Assembly (NCBI GenBank): GCA_965209015.1
Contig: OZ242367.1
Location: 3,150,136-3,214,135 of the forward strand
Reading direction: 5' to 3'
Origin: Bin80 sp965209015
GTDB lineage: Bacteria; Bacteroidota; Rhodothermia; Rhodothermales; Bin80
DNA: 64,000 nt
Part shown: piece by piece, positions 38,035-50,100 of the stretch
Numbering within the stretch: position 1 is the first letter of the stretch
Layout: every line of letters begins with the position of its first letter
Made by a program: the position numbers and the translations under genes
Notes under the pieces: generated by a model
What the model saw: only the letters and a program-made list of their open reading frames with translations
Database searches by the model: none
What the model was told of the DNA's origin: nothing

Positions 38035-39038
38035 TATTCCTCCGGCATGTCTTCCGCAAGACTCAGTGCACCTTCTGCACCACTGAACAGCGGATCTTCA
38101 ATGGGGGTAATCGTGAATTGGCCGTATTCTTCCAATGCAGTATTTATCGCTCTGGCTAAACCGCGAATTTGACTCCCACCGCCAGCAATATAGATATTGT
38201 GTCGTATCCGCTCTTGGAGCATTGGCTCGTAGGTACTTAACAAGTCAATGAGCGTCTCCGCAATGGAAGGAACCATTGAGTCACAGGCTCGCCAGACTTC
38301 CTCCGTAAGGTCATGCATCTCAAATTTTCCAGAAATGGGTATACTGACCAGAATCTTGTCTGATGCCCTCGATACACTTCCGTGCTTTTCTTTTAATTCA
38401 CGGGCAAATGTGGCACTGAGTGGCGTGTTGACAAAGCGCTCCGACAGCAAATTAAATAGTTGCTCGTCAACATGATCGCCGGCGGTACGGAGTGAACGCT
38501 GATCTTCCTCCCCTGGCATGGTGCCATGCATCACACAGAAGTCAATCGTGCCTGCCCCAATATCAATAATGCAGGTATTATTCAGAGCTCCGAGCCGATA
38601 GGCAACCGCAAAGGGCTCCGACACCAGCATGAGAGTATTCGCCCATTCTCCTACCGCATTACGTATAGCCATTTTATTCACGCGCAGGGCCTCCGCAGGT
38701 ACCCCGACGGCCGCATAAATTTTTTGGCCATGCTCAGGTTTTGCAAGTTCAACCAAGTGACCAATCAATTCTCGAACTGCTTTTTCATCTTTATCGGTTC
38801 CCTCTCTAATCACGCCATACTCAAGTGGGCGTACCAGATTGACTGAGTTACGATGTTCAATAGCATCTTTGCCAATGAGAACATCACGCCGTAGCATCCT
38901 ACGCGCAACAAAATCACGAGGCCAACCCACATAGCTATGGACCCACCTTCGCTTCCCATTACTGGCTGCAATGGCACTTCGTGAAGTTCCCAAGTCAATT
39001 CCGATCCTTAGGATATTGTTCTCTGATGTGTTTGACAT
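38019..39038 (-). CDS. MamK-like bacterial actin (MreB/Hsp70 fold)
   Basis: The protein has 339 residues from the ATG at 39038 (MSNTSENNILRIGIDLGTS), the start that places the first phosphate loop correctly. The actin-fold motifs are IGIDLGTSRSA, IIDIGAGTIDFCVM and IYIAGGGSQIRG. The stretches VGVPAEALRVNKMA, LVSEPFAVAYRLGALNNT and GTMPGEEDQRSLRTAGDHVDE resemble MamK, the magnetosome filament protein, more than MreB. No magnetosome genes are present, so a filament for another purpose is likely. It starts four bases after the amidase stop and overlaps folA, so it is in one transcript with them. Confidence 0.82.
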   Translation of the reverse strand: MSNTSENNILRIGIDLGTSRSAIAASNGKRRWVHSYVGWPRDFVARRMLRRDVLIGKDAIEHRNSVNLVRPLEYGVIREGTDKDEKAVRELIGHLVELAKPEHGQKIYAAVGVPAEALRVNKMAIRNAVGEWANTLMLVSEPFAVAYRLGALNNTCIIDIGAGTIDFCVMHGTMPGEEDQRSLRTAGDHVDEQLFNLLSERFVNTPLSATFARELKEKHGSVSRASDKILVSIPISGKFEMHDLTEEVWRACDSMVPSIAETLIDLLSTYEPMLQERIRHNIYIAGGGSQIRGLARAINTALEEYGQFTITPIEDPLFSGAEGALSLAEDMPEEYWENM

Positions 39039-39042
39039 ACAA

Positions 39043-40041
39043 CTAATCCACGTTTGTTTGAATGTGTTCTTCCTCCGAAAGATACGAGAGAATTCCTGAT
39101 TCAAGTCCACTGGCAAGATGCTCCCGGTACTCAATGTCCATTAGACGCTGTTCTTCCTCCGGCATTGAAATCGCAGTGACCTCAGCAAGGATCGCAGGTA
39201 CACTTGCATTCATCAAAACCATGAACGGTCCTGAACGCGTTCCCCAGTCATCAATATCTGGGTTTATTTCTCTCACTTTCGATACCATTGAATTTTGAAT
39301 GCTGGTCGCCAACTTGCGACTATCTTCAATCTTGATGGCCTGTCCCAGTTCTTGGAGACTGCTCTGCCACTCTCCTGCACTGTAGCCTGAATTAAAATTT
39401 TCTCGTTCAGCCAACGCTTCTACACGTGCATCGCCTCGAGGACTAAAATAATAGGTCTCAATGAATGCGATCGAATCCACTGGGAGAGCATTAACATGAA
39501 TAGACACAAAAAGGTCTGCCTGATTCTCTTTTGCAAGTTCTATCCTGCGCTGAAGACTTACACTGATATCTTTTCGCCGCGTGAGAATAACATTAAATCC
39601 TTGCGCCTTCAATCGCCGCTCCAATCGAAGAGCAAGATCAAGAGTCAACGTCTTTTCAGTTAACCCAACAGGGCCTACTGCTCCCGGGTCATGGCCCCCA
39701 TGACCCGGATCAAGTGCAATGGTTCTAATACTGAGGCCGTATACACGCGATAAAGATGGAGCTTTAGCGACGATGTTTGAATCAGGAATCGCATTCAGAG
39801 ATGCACGAACATATTGCTCAGGGGAGAGCAATTCTTCAACAGAATTGGCCGGTTCCTCAATCTGTCCTCCCTCTGAACCACTAAAAAATAATCCGACTGC
39901 AAGTACCGATACCAAGACCAGAATGGACTGCTTCGCAGTCTTTCGTGGCACAACAATATCCCTGCCCAGAAGCTTTTGATTTTCCTCATAGACGCTCTGT
40001 AGCACTGTCCTTTGCTGTCTCCCGGACCTTCGAATCTTCAT
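39043..40041 (-). CDS. N-acetylmuramoyl-L-alanine amidase, membrane-anchored (AmiA/B/C type)
   Basis: The protein has 332 residues. A basic N-terminus precedes one membrane segment near residues 37-57 (SILVLVSVLAVGLFFSG). The Amidase_3 domain has its zinc ligands in ALDPGHGGHDPGAVG near residue 112, a glutamate after VGLTEKTLTLD, the histidine in LFVSIHVNALP, and the catalytic glutamate in AILAEVTAIS. It cleaves the bond between MurNAc and the stem peptide, typically during cell separation. It lies 22 bases after thyA and four before the MamK-like gene. Confidence 0.92.
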   Translation of the reverse strand: MKIRRSGRQQRTVLQSVYEENQKLLGRDIVVPRKTAKQSILVLVSVLAVGLFFSGSEGGQIEEPANSVEELLSPEQYVRASLNAIPDSNIVAKAPSLSRVYGLSIRTIALDPGHGGHDPGAVGPVGLTEKTLTLDLALRLERRLKAQGFNVILTRRKDISVSLQRRIELAKENQADLFVSIHVNALPVDSIAFIETYYFSPRGDARVEALAERENFNSGYSAGEWQSSLQELGQAIKIEDSRKLATSIQNSMVSKVREINPDIDDWGTRSGPFMVLMNASVPAILAEVTAISMPEEEQRLMDIEYREHLASGLESGILSYLSEEEHIQTNVD

Positions 40042-40063
40042 GATTTTCTATTCTACGGAGAGT

Positions 40064-40957
40064 TCAAACCGATACCGGGGCTTTGATTGCCGGATGATAT
40101 CTGTATTCTTCAAGAGCAAAATCACCATAAACATAACCAAATAAAGTTTCTGGTTTTCTTAGTATCCGTAATTTAGGCAATGGATAGGGTTCCCGTTCTA
40201 ATTGCTCGGTTACCTGAGTAAGGTGATTCAGGTAAACGTGTGCATCTCCAATGGTGTAGACCAGATCACCTGGCTCTAGGCCGACTTGATGTGCGACTAA
40301 GTGGGCCAAGAGGGCATACTGGGCGATATTGAACGGGGCACCTAAAAAAAGATCGTTTGATCGAATATATAGCTGACAGGACAATTGATTTCCAGCAACC
40401 GAGAATTGAAAAAACATATGACAGGGTGGAAGGGACATCTGATCCAACTCTCTGGGGTTCCAGGCGCTCACAATGTGGCGACGGCTCTCTGGATTTTCTC
40501 GTAGAGACTCCATGATGGATCGTATTTGATCAAAGCCGAAAAACGAGCGCCACTGTTTCCCGTACACAGGCCCCAGATCTCCCCATTGATCCGCAAATCC
40601 CTCTTGCGTGCGGATCCGTTCTTCAAATTCATTTTGATGCTGACCCCATTCAGCCGATCCAGTGGAAGGAAGTTTTAGTTTCTGATCCTCTAAATATCTC
40701 TTGAGCGGCCAAGCAGTCCAGATTGAAATTCCCTCGTCAACGAGCGGCTTAATGTTCGTGGACCCAGACAAAAACCAGAGCAGCTCACATGCCAGCCCCC
40801 GAAACCAGACCCGCTTGGTGGTACAGATGGGGAATCCATCCTGGAGAGGGAACCGCATCTGGTATCCAAATACTCGGATCGTTCCCGTTCCGGTGCGATC
40901 ATGATGCTCCTGTCCATTCTTCAAGACATGACGCAACAGATCCAAATAGGGGCGCAT
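40064..40957 (-). CDS. thyA: Thymidylate synthase (folate-dependent)
   Basis: The protein has 297 residues from the ATG at 40957 (MRPYLDLLRHVL), which fits the family; 13 further in-frame codons upstream do not. Motifs are DRTGTGTIRVFGYQMRF, the active-site cysteine in LPPCHMFFQFSV, and the C-terminal folate-binding region ending in P-V-S-V. It methylates dUMP to dTMP and produces dihydrofolate for FolA, whose gene is three genes downstream on the same strand. Confidence 0.97.
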   Translation of the reverse strand: MRPYLDLLRHVLKNGQEHHDRTGTGTIRVFGYQMRFPLQDGFPICTTKRVWFRGLACELLWFLSGSTNIKPLVDEGISIWTAWPLKRYLEDQKLKLPSTGSAEWGQHQNEFEERIRTQEGFADQWGDLGPVYGKQWRSFFGFDQIRSIMESLRENPESRRHIVSAWNPRELDQMSLPPCHMFFQFSVAGNQLSCQLYIRSNDLFLGAPFNIAQYALLAHLVAHQVGLEPGDLVYTIGDAHVYLNHLTQVTEQLEREPYPLPKLRILRKPETLFGYVYGDFALEEYRYHPAIKAPVSV

Positions 40958-41153
40958 GGTAAAAGCTTCAAAAATAGAACAAGTTTTACGAATCAAGGAC
41001 TGAGTCGCTCCAAGGTTCCCGCAGTACCTCCCGAGCTGACTTGAACTGACTCACCGTAATGTATGGACTCACTGCATGTTCTCTCTTCATTTCAGGAGAT
41101 GATAGATTATGGCGAGTTTCTGAAGCACAATGGGATAGGTAATCCTATGCAGC

Positions 41154-44100
41154 TCACCATTTCAGATCCATACGCGCGCTGAGTCCGTAGGAGGGTGGTG
41201 CCTCGTTTGCCTCCATAGTTCGCGCGGTGGTAGCGACCGAGACTTGCAGCCCTTGGCTCATGCGCAAGTTGTATCCAACCCGATAGGCCCGTCCGCTTGG
41301 ATCCACCGTCATTCCCACGATGGATTGCCCGAGACTTTCTCGGATCGGAACTCCATATCCCAGTTCCATTTCTACGCGTTGATCCGTGCTTCCTATTCCC
41401 ACGGAATGCAGCGGGGCTTCACGCCAGAGGTCTCCCCCGTAGACATTCCCCCAGAGCGGACGTACCCGCATAGAGGGCCCGAGTCCGCCCGGCGTTCCGT
41501 ACTCAATGGCCCCCATCAGTCCCCATTCTCGCAGTCCTTCGTCCGTGTGGAGCACCAAGGTCCGACCCCCAAGCTCCGCACGCAATTGACTCGTGGACCA
41601 GCGCACTCCACCACCCAGTTCGATTCCCATCCCGGTCTCGGCATCGCCTCCATCCTGCCGAAGGGCAGTTTCCAGATAGGGTTCCATACCTGCTCCCCAT
41701 CGTAGACTTCCCTCCACACCTGCCCGGACCCGCCGGACCCCCAGATCCGATCCCGTCTCCATGTTGGCCATTGCCCAGAATGCATCTACCTCGTACCCCA
41801 ACCGCCCCGTGCTGCCTCCGGTCAGCGTTCCTGTCAGTCCCAGTGCAATCAGTGCAGCATCTATTTCGGACTCCAGTGCCTCTACTTCGGTCTCCCCTCG
41901 TCCCAATCCCAACAGCAGCCATGCCCGCATCCCGGTCCCCGTTTGATAACTGACATAGGGATAAAGGCCCGTCAACTGCGATGAGGCCGAACCGGATCGC
42001 GTCGGTGCCTCATAGGTGCCTTGATCCCAGCTTTGCGCGGCCAGAAGCCCCGCCATCCAGCCCTGACGCCACGCATAGTCCGCTCCCACGAGCATTGTTG
42101 TAACATCCGAACTTAATGAGAGTGCACCATCTTGTCCACGCATGCGCGTAAATGCACCTTGCCCCCAGACACTCCATCCTCCCCGCGTATACGCCGCACC
42201 ACAGCCGCCAAAGATCTGTCCCAGAGACCAGCGTTCGGTCTCATAACGGAGCCAGGATAGATCAGGGACTCGGCACTGCGCCATCCCCTCCATCCGCCGG
42301 GACAATGCTTCCACGACCTGAGAAGCCCAGGTCCGAAGCACTCGGGCCACATACGCATTCTGGATGCTCTCTTCGCTCTCCTCTTCTATCACCGCCTCCG
42401 TACGGGCCTCTTGCACCTCCGCATTTATGGCCGATAGGATGACCAGCGAAAACGTTTTTGCCTCCCACACTGGCACGTTGGAGCGCAGCTTTACGTCAAT
42501 GGTTTTGGATACTTCGCCCGGTGCAAACGTGACCTGCCCGGCGACAGGTTCATAATCCTCGCCCGCCAGCGCTGTCCCATCTTCGGTGGCATAGCTGACC
42601 AGTACGGGCAGGAGGGAGGGCTTGGATAGGTTCATTTCAAAGATGGCGGCGCTTCGGGAGACTATGACGCTCTGGACCGAGACATTGGAGCCCCCGTCAT
42701 TGTCCACAATCGTTCCGATCCCGATGCCTTCTTGATCAATCTCCGCATTCGTTGCATCTGCAAGCTTCACTTGAAACGTTTCGTTGTCTTCTACCTCTTC
42801 ATCCTCCAGGATCTGGATGCGAATCTTCCCCTCGGTGCTCCCAGGCTCAAAGATGACAATCCCCCTGGAGGAGACATAGTCGGCTCCCTCGGTTGCGGTT
42901 ACGTCGGCGGAGGCAAACTCAATGGTCACCAGACGTAGACTGGGTCGGCTGAGCTGGACTGGCAATAGGAGTGCTCCCGCATCTTCGGGGGCAGTCTGAT
43001 CCTGAATGCTCACCGTGGGCATCCCGTCATCGTCCAGGATCCTTCCCTGCGCCTCTGTGTCGGCGAGGCCAGCGCCCGTGAGACGCACCCGAAAGGTCTC
43101 GATGGATTCAATGTCTTCGTCATTCAGGATCGGAACCTTAATCTCCTTTCGATCCTCTCCCACTGCAAACGTGAACGTTCCCGAAGAATGGGTGTAGTCT
43201 TCTCCGGCAAGGGCCGATCCATCCACCGTCGTATAGGTAAAGCTCCGTGGTTGGCTGTCCATCCCGCTCAGGGTCACCACAAAAACCGCCACAGGGTCCG
43301 ACTCGGTGACCTCTGCATCTTGAATGCGCGGCATCACGGGTTCCTCATTGTCTTGGATGATGCCTCGCCCCAGAGATTGCCCCGGCTCCCCATTCTGGAT
43401 CTCCGTCAACTGCACCCGAAAGGTTTCCTCGGGCTCCGCAATCCTATCGTCCACAATCTCAACCTCAATGGACTTGGTGGTTTCGCCAGATTTGAATCGC
43501 AGAGGGCTCTCGGTCTGCACCTGATAATCTTGGGATCTTGTGGCCGTTTCATCATGCACAATAAAGCCCACCACTACCTCGTCTCCCTGAAGGGGCGCGC
43601 GGCTCAGGGCCACATCAAAGCGGGCAGGACTCTCATCTTCTTGCACCGTCACCGCAGGCGTGAGATGCACGCGAGGCGGCGTATCATCATCTTGGATCGT
43701 TCCCGTTGCGATCTCATCTGCCAACTCCGCATGCTGGGGCGCAGACAACTCTATATAAAACGTCTCGGGCATCTCTTCATCCTCGTCAGGGATCAGGCGC
43801 ACCTGCACGGATTGGGTGGTTTCGCCGGGGGGGAAGTTCAGCGTACCGCTCGTCGGTACATAATCCAGGTTCGCAATCGCCGTTCCATCAAAGGTTGCAT
43901 ACATGACCCGGACCGTCTCCAACGGGTGCACCCGATTCAGCGTCACCATAAAGGTCATCTGATCTTCACTCTCTAATTCGGATTCATCCGCAATCCGCAA
44001 CAGGTACACATCCTCATCTTCAATCGTCACCGTCCCCGCGCTTCGCCCAAGCTCCGCACCGACAGGATCCGAGAGTTGAACCTGAAAGGTTTCCACTTCT

Positions 44101-47100
44101 TCCGCGAAGTCATCGTTTTGGATCTCCACCTCTATGGAAACTATCTCCTCGCCCTCTTGGATCGGGATGATTTTATCAACCCCCACATAATCCTCCCCCT
44201 CGGTAGCACTCTGCGGAACCGTCTGGACCCGTACGCTCAGATCCGTTGGCGCCGGAGGGTCTACCCGGACGATCAACTCCGCCGTCCTGACATCTTCCAG
44301 CACCGTTGTATCCTGAATCGCCAGTATGACCGGGGGATCGTTATCTTCAATGGTGAGGGACGCTTGTACCGTCCCCCGGGTCGGACTCGTGCCGGTGAAC
44401 GTGATCGTCTCCTCCGGTTCGTAGATCTGGTCATCTTCAATGACCAACTCAAAGGTGCCCGCATGGGAGGTCTCATTCGCCGGAATCGTGAGTTCAAAGG
44501 ACACGGGCATCGCCGTATAGTCGGTTTCCAGGGTCGCCGAGCCGCCCCCGACCGTCATCGTCACCTCGGTCGCGATGGGGGAAGGATTCTCCAGCCGGGC
44601 CGTCACCGTGACGGTTCGGGGGCTCTCCCCCTCGCGCACCTCCATCGGATCCAGCTCCAGCGTGAGCCCCGTAGGCGTGTCATTCTCGAGGATCGTGAGT
44701 TCCACATCCTGAGGATCCTGGATGCCCTGCACATTCGTGACCTGTCCGCGCACGGTCACCTTCTTGTCCCCTGTGAAGATTTGATTCTCTTCGGCCGTGA
44801 TCGTGACCTCTTCGCCGCTCTCGATCTCCCCTGCTGCAATCGTGAGCGCGGTCGCTCCCCATGTGTAATCATCCGCCGTCGCCGGGAGTTGGGGCTCGTC
44901 CGAGAGCGTGATCCGGGTCCCTGCACCCGACGGAGCACTCAGACGTGCGGTGATCCTCGTACTTTCGCCTTCTTGAATCTCATCAGGATCCAGATGTAAC
45001 GTGAGCTCGGGTACTGGATCGGTCTCCGTGATTGTGAGCAGGGCAGGCGTTGCCACGCCCAGACTGCTTCGACCACTCACCTGCACCGTCTCCTCCAGTT
45101 CATGGATCCCGTCCGCGGTCGGCGTGAACATAAAGTGCTCGCTTCCCTCCATCGCACCTGCCGCAATCGTGAGTTCAACGGAGGGCACAAACTCATAGTC
45201 CGCTCCCACGAGGGCCGTCCCGTCCTCCACCGCCAGAGTCACCTCCGTCGGAACGCTCCGCGCTACATCCAGCTGTGCCGTCACGATGATCTCCTTGCTC
45301 CCACCATTTTCCTGTACCTCGGGAGGATCCACCGTCAGCGTGATCTCCGAAGCCTGATCGTCATTCAGGATCGTCAGCGTGACATCCGCCGGCCCCGTCA
45401 CCTCGTTCACATTCGTCGCAGTGCCCCCCAGAATGATCGTTTTATCTGGCCCATCAATCAGGTTGTCATTTGCGCTGATCAAGACCTCCCCCGTACTGAT
45501 CGTTGCGCCGGGTGCAATCGTGAGCATAGGGTTGGGAGGCAAGGTATAATCCTCCTGCGTTGCGGGGGAGAGTGGAAGCGCCAACAGCGTGATCTCTGTT
45601 GGGACACTTGATGGACCACTCAAACGGGCCCTTAAGGCCGCTTCCCCATCCTCTTCACGAATGGTGGTCGGGATCAGCTCAAGGGTCACCTCCGGGGTCG
45701 GATTCGTATCGTAGAGGTTGAGCATGCCCACACGCACTTGCAATCCCTCGAACTCAACCGCTCCCCTCACCTCAACTGTTTCCACTGGCTCATCCAGATT
45801 GTCCACGTTCGGCGTAAACGTAAATCGTCCCGTCCCCTCGGTCTGGTTCGCTGGAATGGTTAGCAAAGTGGGCGGCACCGGGGCAAAGTCCGTCCCCAGA
45901 GTTGCCGTGCCCGAGTCTACCGAGAGGGTGACCGCTGTGTCGGTGCTCCGCGCCCGATCCATCGTCGCCGTCACTGTGATCTGCGTACTCCCGACATCTT
46001 CACTCACATCCACGGAGGGTGTTACCTCAAGCGTGATCTCGGTCGCCCGGTCCTCATTCGTGATCGTGAGCATCTGTTCGGAGGGGCCCGTCACCCCATT
46101 GTCATTCGTCGCACGGCCCCCTACATAGATGATCTTGGGCGGCCCATCCACATCATTGTCCACCGCCGTGATCGTCACCAGCCCCGTACTTTGCTGCCCC
46201 CCTGCCTCAATCGTGAGCGTACGGACGGGACTCAATAGATAATCCTCTTCGGTCGCCAACTCATCGGGACGCACCGAGATGGTGATCGCCGTTGGGGCGC
46301 TGGAAAGGGCGCTCAGTCGGGCTGTGACCTCCGTACGTCCGCCAGTTTCTGGGATGGAGGGCGGAGCCAATTCCAGTATGACTGTGGGAGAAGGCGTCGC
46401 ATCCGTGATCGTGAGGATCGCCTGATTACTCCCCACCGTGCTAGTTCCCGTGATCAACACCGTCTCCGAGGACTCGTCGACCGCATCAGGCGTTGGCGTG
46501 AACATCAACACATGCGTTGCCTCGATCGCACCTATGGGAATCGTAAAGGTTTGCTCCTCCACTGCCGCAAAATCCTCGCTTGACACAGCCGTACCATTCT
46601 CCACCTTAAGTGTCACCTGCGTAGGCGTGCTCCCTGCAATATCCAGACGAGCCGTCACCATGATCGGCACCTCTCCCTCATCTTCCCCCACGTCAAGAGG
46701 CGAGACCGCAAGCGTGAAGCCGGTGGGCATGTCATCATCCTCGATCGTGAGCTCCACATCTTCTGGATCCATCACCGGTTGTATATTTGTCGTCCGGCCG
46801 CGAATCAGAACCGTCTTATCCTCCGTATCCACCGCATTGTCGATGGCCGTGATCGTTACACTCCCCGTACTCGTCATCTGCCCGGCTGCAATCATGAGCG
46901 TGGTGCCCTCCAGCGTGTAATCCGCAGGCGTCGCTGGGGGATTCGGATGGGCCGAGACGGTGATCATGGTCTCCGTGCTGGAAACAGGATCCAGTGTCGC
47001 CGTGACGGTGGTCCTGCCCCCGTCCTCCTCAATCGTTGGGGGATTCAATACCAGCACCACCTTTGGATCCTCCGTCTTATCCACAATCGTGAGCGGGACA

Positions 47101-50100
47101 GCCGTCACCGTTAGCCCCTCCGCCGTTCCCCTGACTTGCACCGTCTCCTCCGGCTCATCCACCTGATCCTCGATCGGCATGAACAGCAAAGAACCCATCC
47201 CATTCTCCTGATTCGCCGGAATCGTCAGGGACGATGGGGAGACCGGGGCATAATCGGATCCCAAGGTGGCCGTCTCCGGGGCCACCGAGAGCGTGACCTC
47301 CGTATCCGTACTACGCTGAACATCCAGCATCCCCGTCACCGCGAGCTGCATACTCCCGGCATCTTCATCCACCGTCAGAGGTGCGACCATCAGCGTGAGT
47401 TCCGTCGCCTGATCATCATTCGTAATCGTGAGCGGAATCGGCGAAGGCCCCCGGATTCCCTGTTCATTCGCGGCCACGCCGTGCACCTGTACGGTCTTGT
47501 CTGGCGCCTCCACCTCGTTGTCTACGCCCGTGATCGTGACGCCACCCGTACTGGTACGTTCGCCAGCCGCAATCGTCAATATGGTTGGATTCAATGTATA
47601 GTCCCCTGCATCGGGAACAACCGAAATCTCAATGGTGGTCTCTGCACTGGACGGGACACTCAATGTGGCGGTTACTTCCGTCCGTCCACCGTCTTCCGTA
47701 ATCGTATCCAGTGTGAGCGCCAGCGTCACCTCGGGTGGCTGCTCCGCATTCACGAGCGTGAGAATGGACATCGCCGAAGCCCCCTGACTGCTTGCCCCCG
47801 TAAACGCAACCGTCTCCTCTCCCTCCTCCAGATCATCATGGATCGGCGTGAAAGGAAACTGTGTGGACGCCTCCATCTGATTGGCAGGAACCGTCAAGAA
47901 GAAGGGATCCACGGCGGTATAGTCCAGTCCCTCAATCGCCGAACCGCCACCAACGGAAATCCGCACTTCGGTATTCGTGCTCTGCGCCGCATCCAGCGTC
48001 ACCGTGACGGTCAGATCCGTCCTGCCTGCATTCTCCGCCACACGGAAAGGCGTCACCGCCAGCGTGAACCCGTCATCATCCAGAATCGTCAGTTCTACCT
48101 CCATGGGATCCACCGCACCACCCCGCAGATTCGTGGCACGCCCGCCAATCTGGAATGTCTTGTCTTCGGTCGGGATCAGATTGTCTACGGCCGTGATCGT
48201 AACCTGATTCGAACTTTCGGTATCTCCCAAGGGGATCGTCAGACTGCTTCCACTCAAGCGGTAATCGTCCTCCGAGGCGGGCGAATCGGGATCGACCGAA
48301 AGCGCAATCGTCGTCTCTGCATTGGAGGGAGCGCTAAGCCGCGCACGCACGGTCGCCATACCTGCCTTTTCCTGAATGGTAGAGCGATCCAGCACCAGCG
48401 TCACCGCGGGAGGGGGCGCAGCATTGCCAATCGTGAGCGCCGCCTCCACCGCAGCCCCCAGATCGCTACTCCCCGTCACGAGAACCGTCTCCGCCGGATC
48501 ATTCTCCGCATCCGGGATCGGTTTGAACGAAAACATGCCCGTTCCCTCCCTCGCCTCCGCCGCAATCGTGACCGAGATCGGAGTGACCGCCTCAAAGTCC
48601 ATGCGCTCGGTCGCCGTGCCTGGCTCCACCGAGACGGAGACCTCCGTTGCAACCAGACGCGGAACATCCATCGTGGCCGTCACCACTATATCCATTCGCC
48701 CCGCATCTTCGCTCACTTGGGAAGGGGACACCGTAAGCGTGACCGTGGGCACCTCTTCATCCTCCTCTATTACGAGCTCCACAGCGTCCGGCCCCATGAT
48801 CCCCTCGTCATTCATAGCCGTGCCGCCAACCTGAACCGTCTTGTCTCCCGTATAAAATTCATTGTTGACCGCCGTGATCGTGACTTCCCCCGTACTCGAG
48901 GTCTCCCCCGAGGCAATCGTGAGCGTGGCGGGCGTACTCAATGTGTAATCATCTGTCGTAGCGGGCAGATCGGGAGTGACCGTCACCGTGATCGTCGTCT
49001 CCTCAGTGGACACCTTGTCCAGCGTTGCCGTGACTGTCGTGCTCCCGTTGTTTTCCAGAATCGATGCCTCCGATAATGCCAGCGTGACCAACGGACCACA
49101 GGCTGAAAAATCAGCAGTGCCTAGCACTATGACCGTATCATTCGCGAACAGATCCAAGATCTTTTGTGGCAGGCATTCAATCGGGTTGAACGCTAGATGA
49201 GTTTCCAGTCCAGGTGTAACGCCATCAAAAAAATCGGCAGGTAGCGTGGTAAGGGAATTAGAAAAGAAGGTCACATAGCTCAGACGGGGAAGACCAGCTA
49301 AAAGACCCGAAGGGACGCGCTGGAGAAAATTAAGAGATAATTCTATAAATTCCAGATTGATGAGACCGTTAAAAAGATCTGACGGAAGGCTCTGAAGTGA
49401 ATTGCCTTCTAGATTGAGCCTCCTAAGTTTGGTGAGACCGTTGAAAAGACCCGATGGTAGAGTGGTGAGACCTCTATTATGTAATATGTGCAGCGTGCTT
49501 AGGCTGGAGAGATCAGCAAATAGATTCGCAGGCAAACTGGTGAGTTCATTTTCGCTTAAGCTCAGATGATTTAAACTGGGGAGATCGGCAAAAAGATTTT
49601 CAGGCACAGGGTTGGGGAGCTCCGTACCACCTAACAACAGTCTCTTCAGGCTTGAGAGGCCAGCGAACAAATTCGCGGTTATTTGAAGATCAGTATTTGC
49701 ATCCAGATCCAGAACTTCCAGGCTGGTGAGAGGAGCAAAAATTTCCTCAGGTAGGCTGGTGAGTTCATTAAAGTCAAGCAGAAGCACAGTTAGCTTGGAA
49801 AGGCCTGCAAAGAGATTCGGAGGCAGGGTAGTGAAAGAAATCCTACTAACCCCGGTATGAAACTGGTTACCAAGATTTAGTTCATTCAAGTTGGGGAGAT
49901 TGGCAAAGTCACCTTCCTTCAGCGCAGTGATCCCTTTGAGGGATAAGTCCAAATCCGTGATGCGGGATAACTGGTCTGCCCGAACAGTTGCACAGTTGCT
50001 CTGATTTGGAATCAATTCAAGGATGGCGTCCCGTACTTGCGGAGTACGATTGCAGATACTTTGTGCCGTCGTATCCAGCACCAGAAACATCAGCACAAAG

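Noticed and set aside
38019..39038. Magnetosome gene cluster suggested by the MamK-like protein
   Set aside because: The neighbours are an amidase, thyA and folA; no other mam-type gene is visible in the window.
47136..49076. 646-codon open frame on the plus strand inside the giant gene, and similar ones at 43188-43976 and 44076-44999
   Set aside because: They lie antisense to a clear repeat protein of higher G+C content. Their products are rich in Arg and His with no domain pattern, as expected of frames opposite such repeats.
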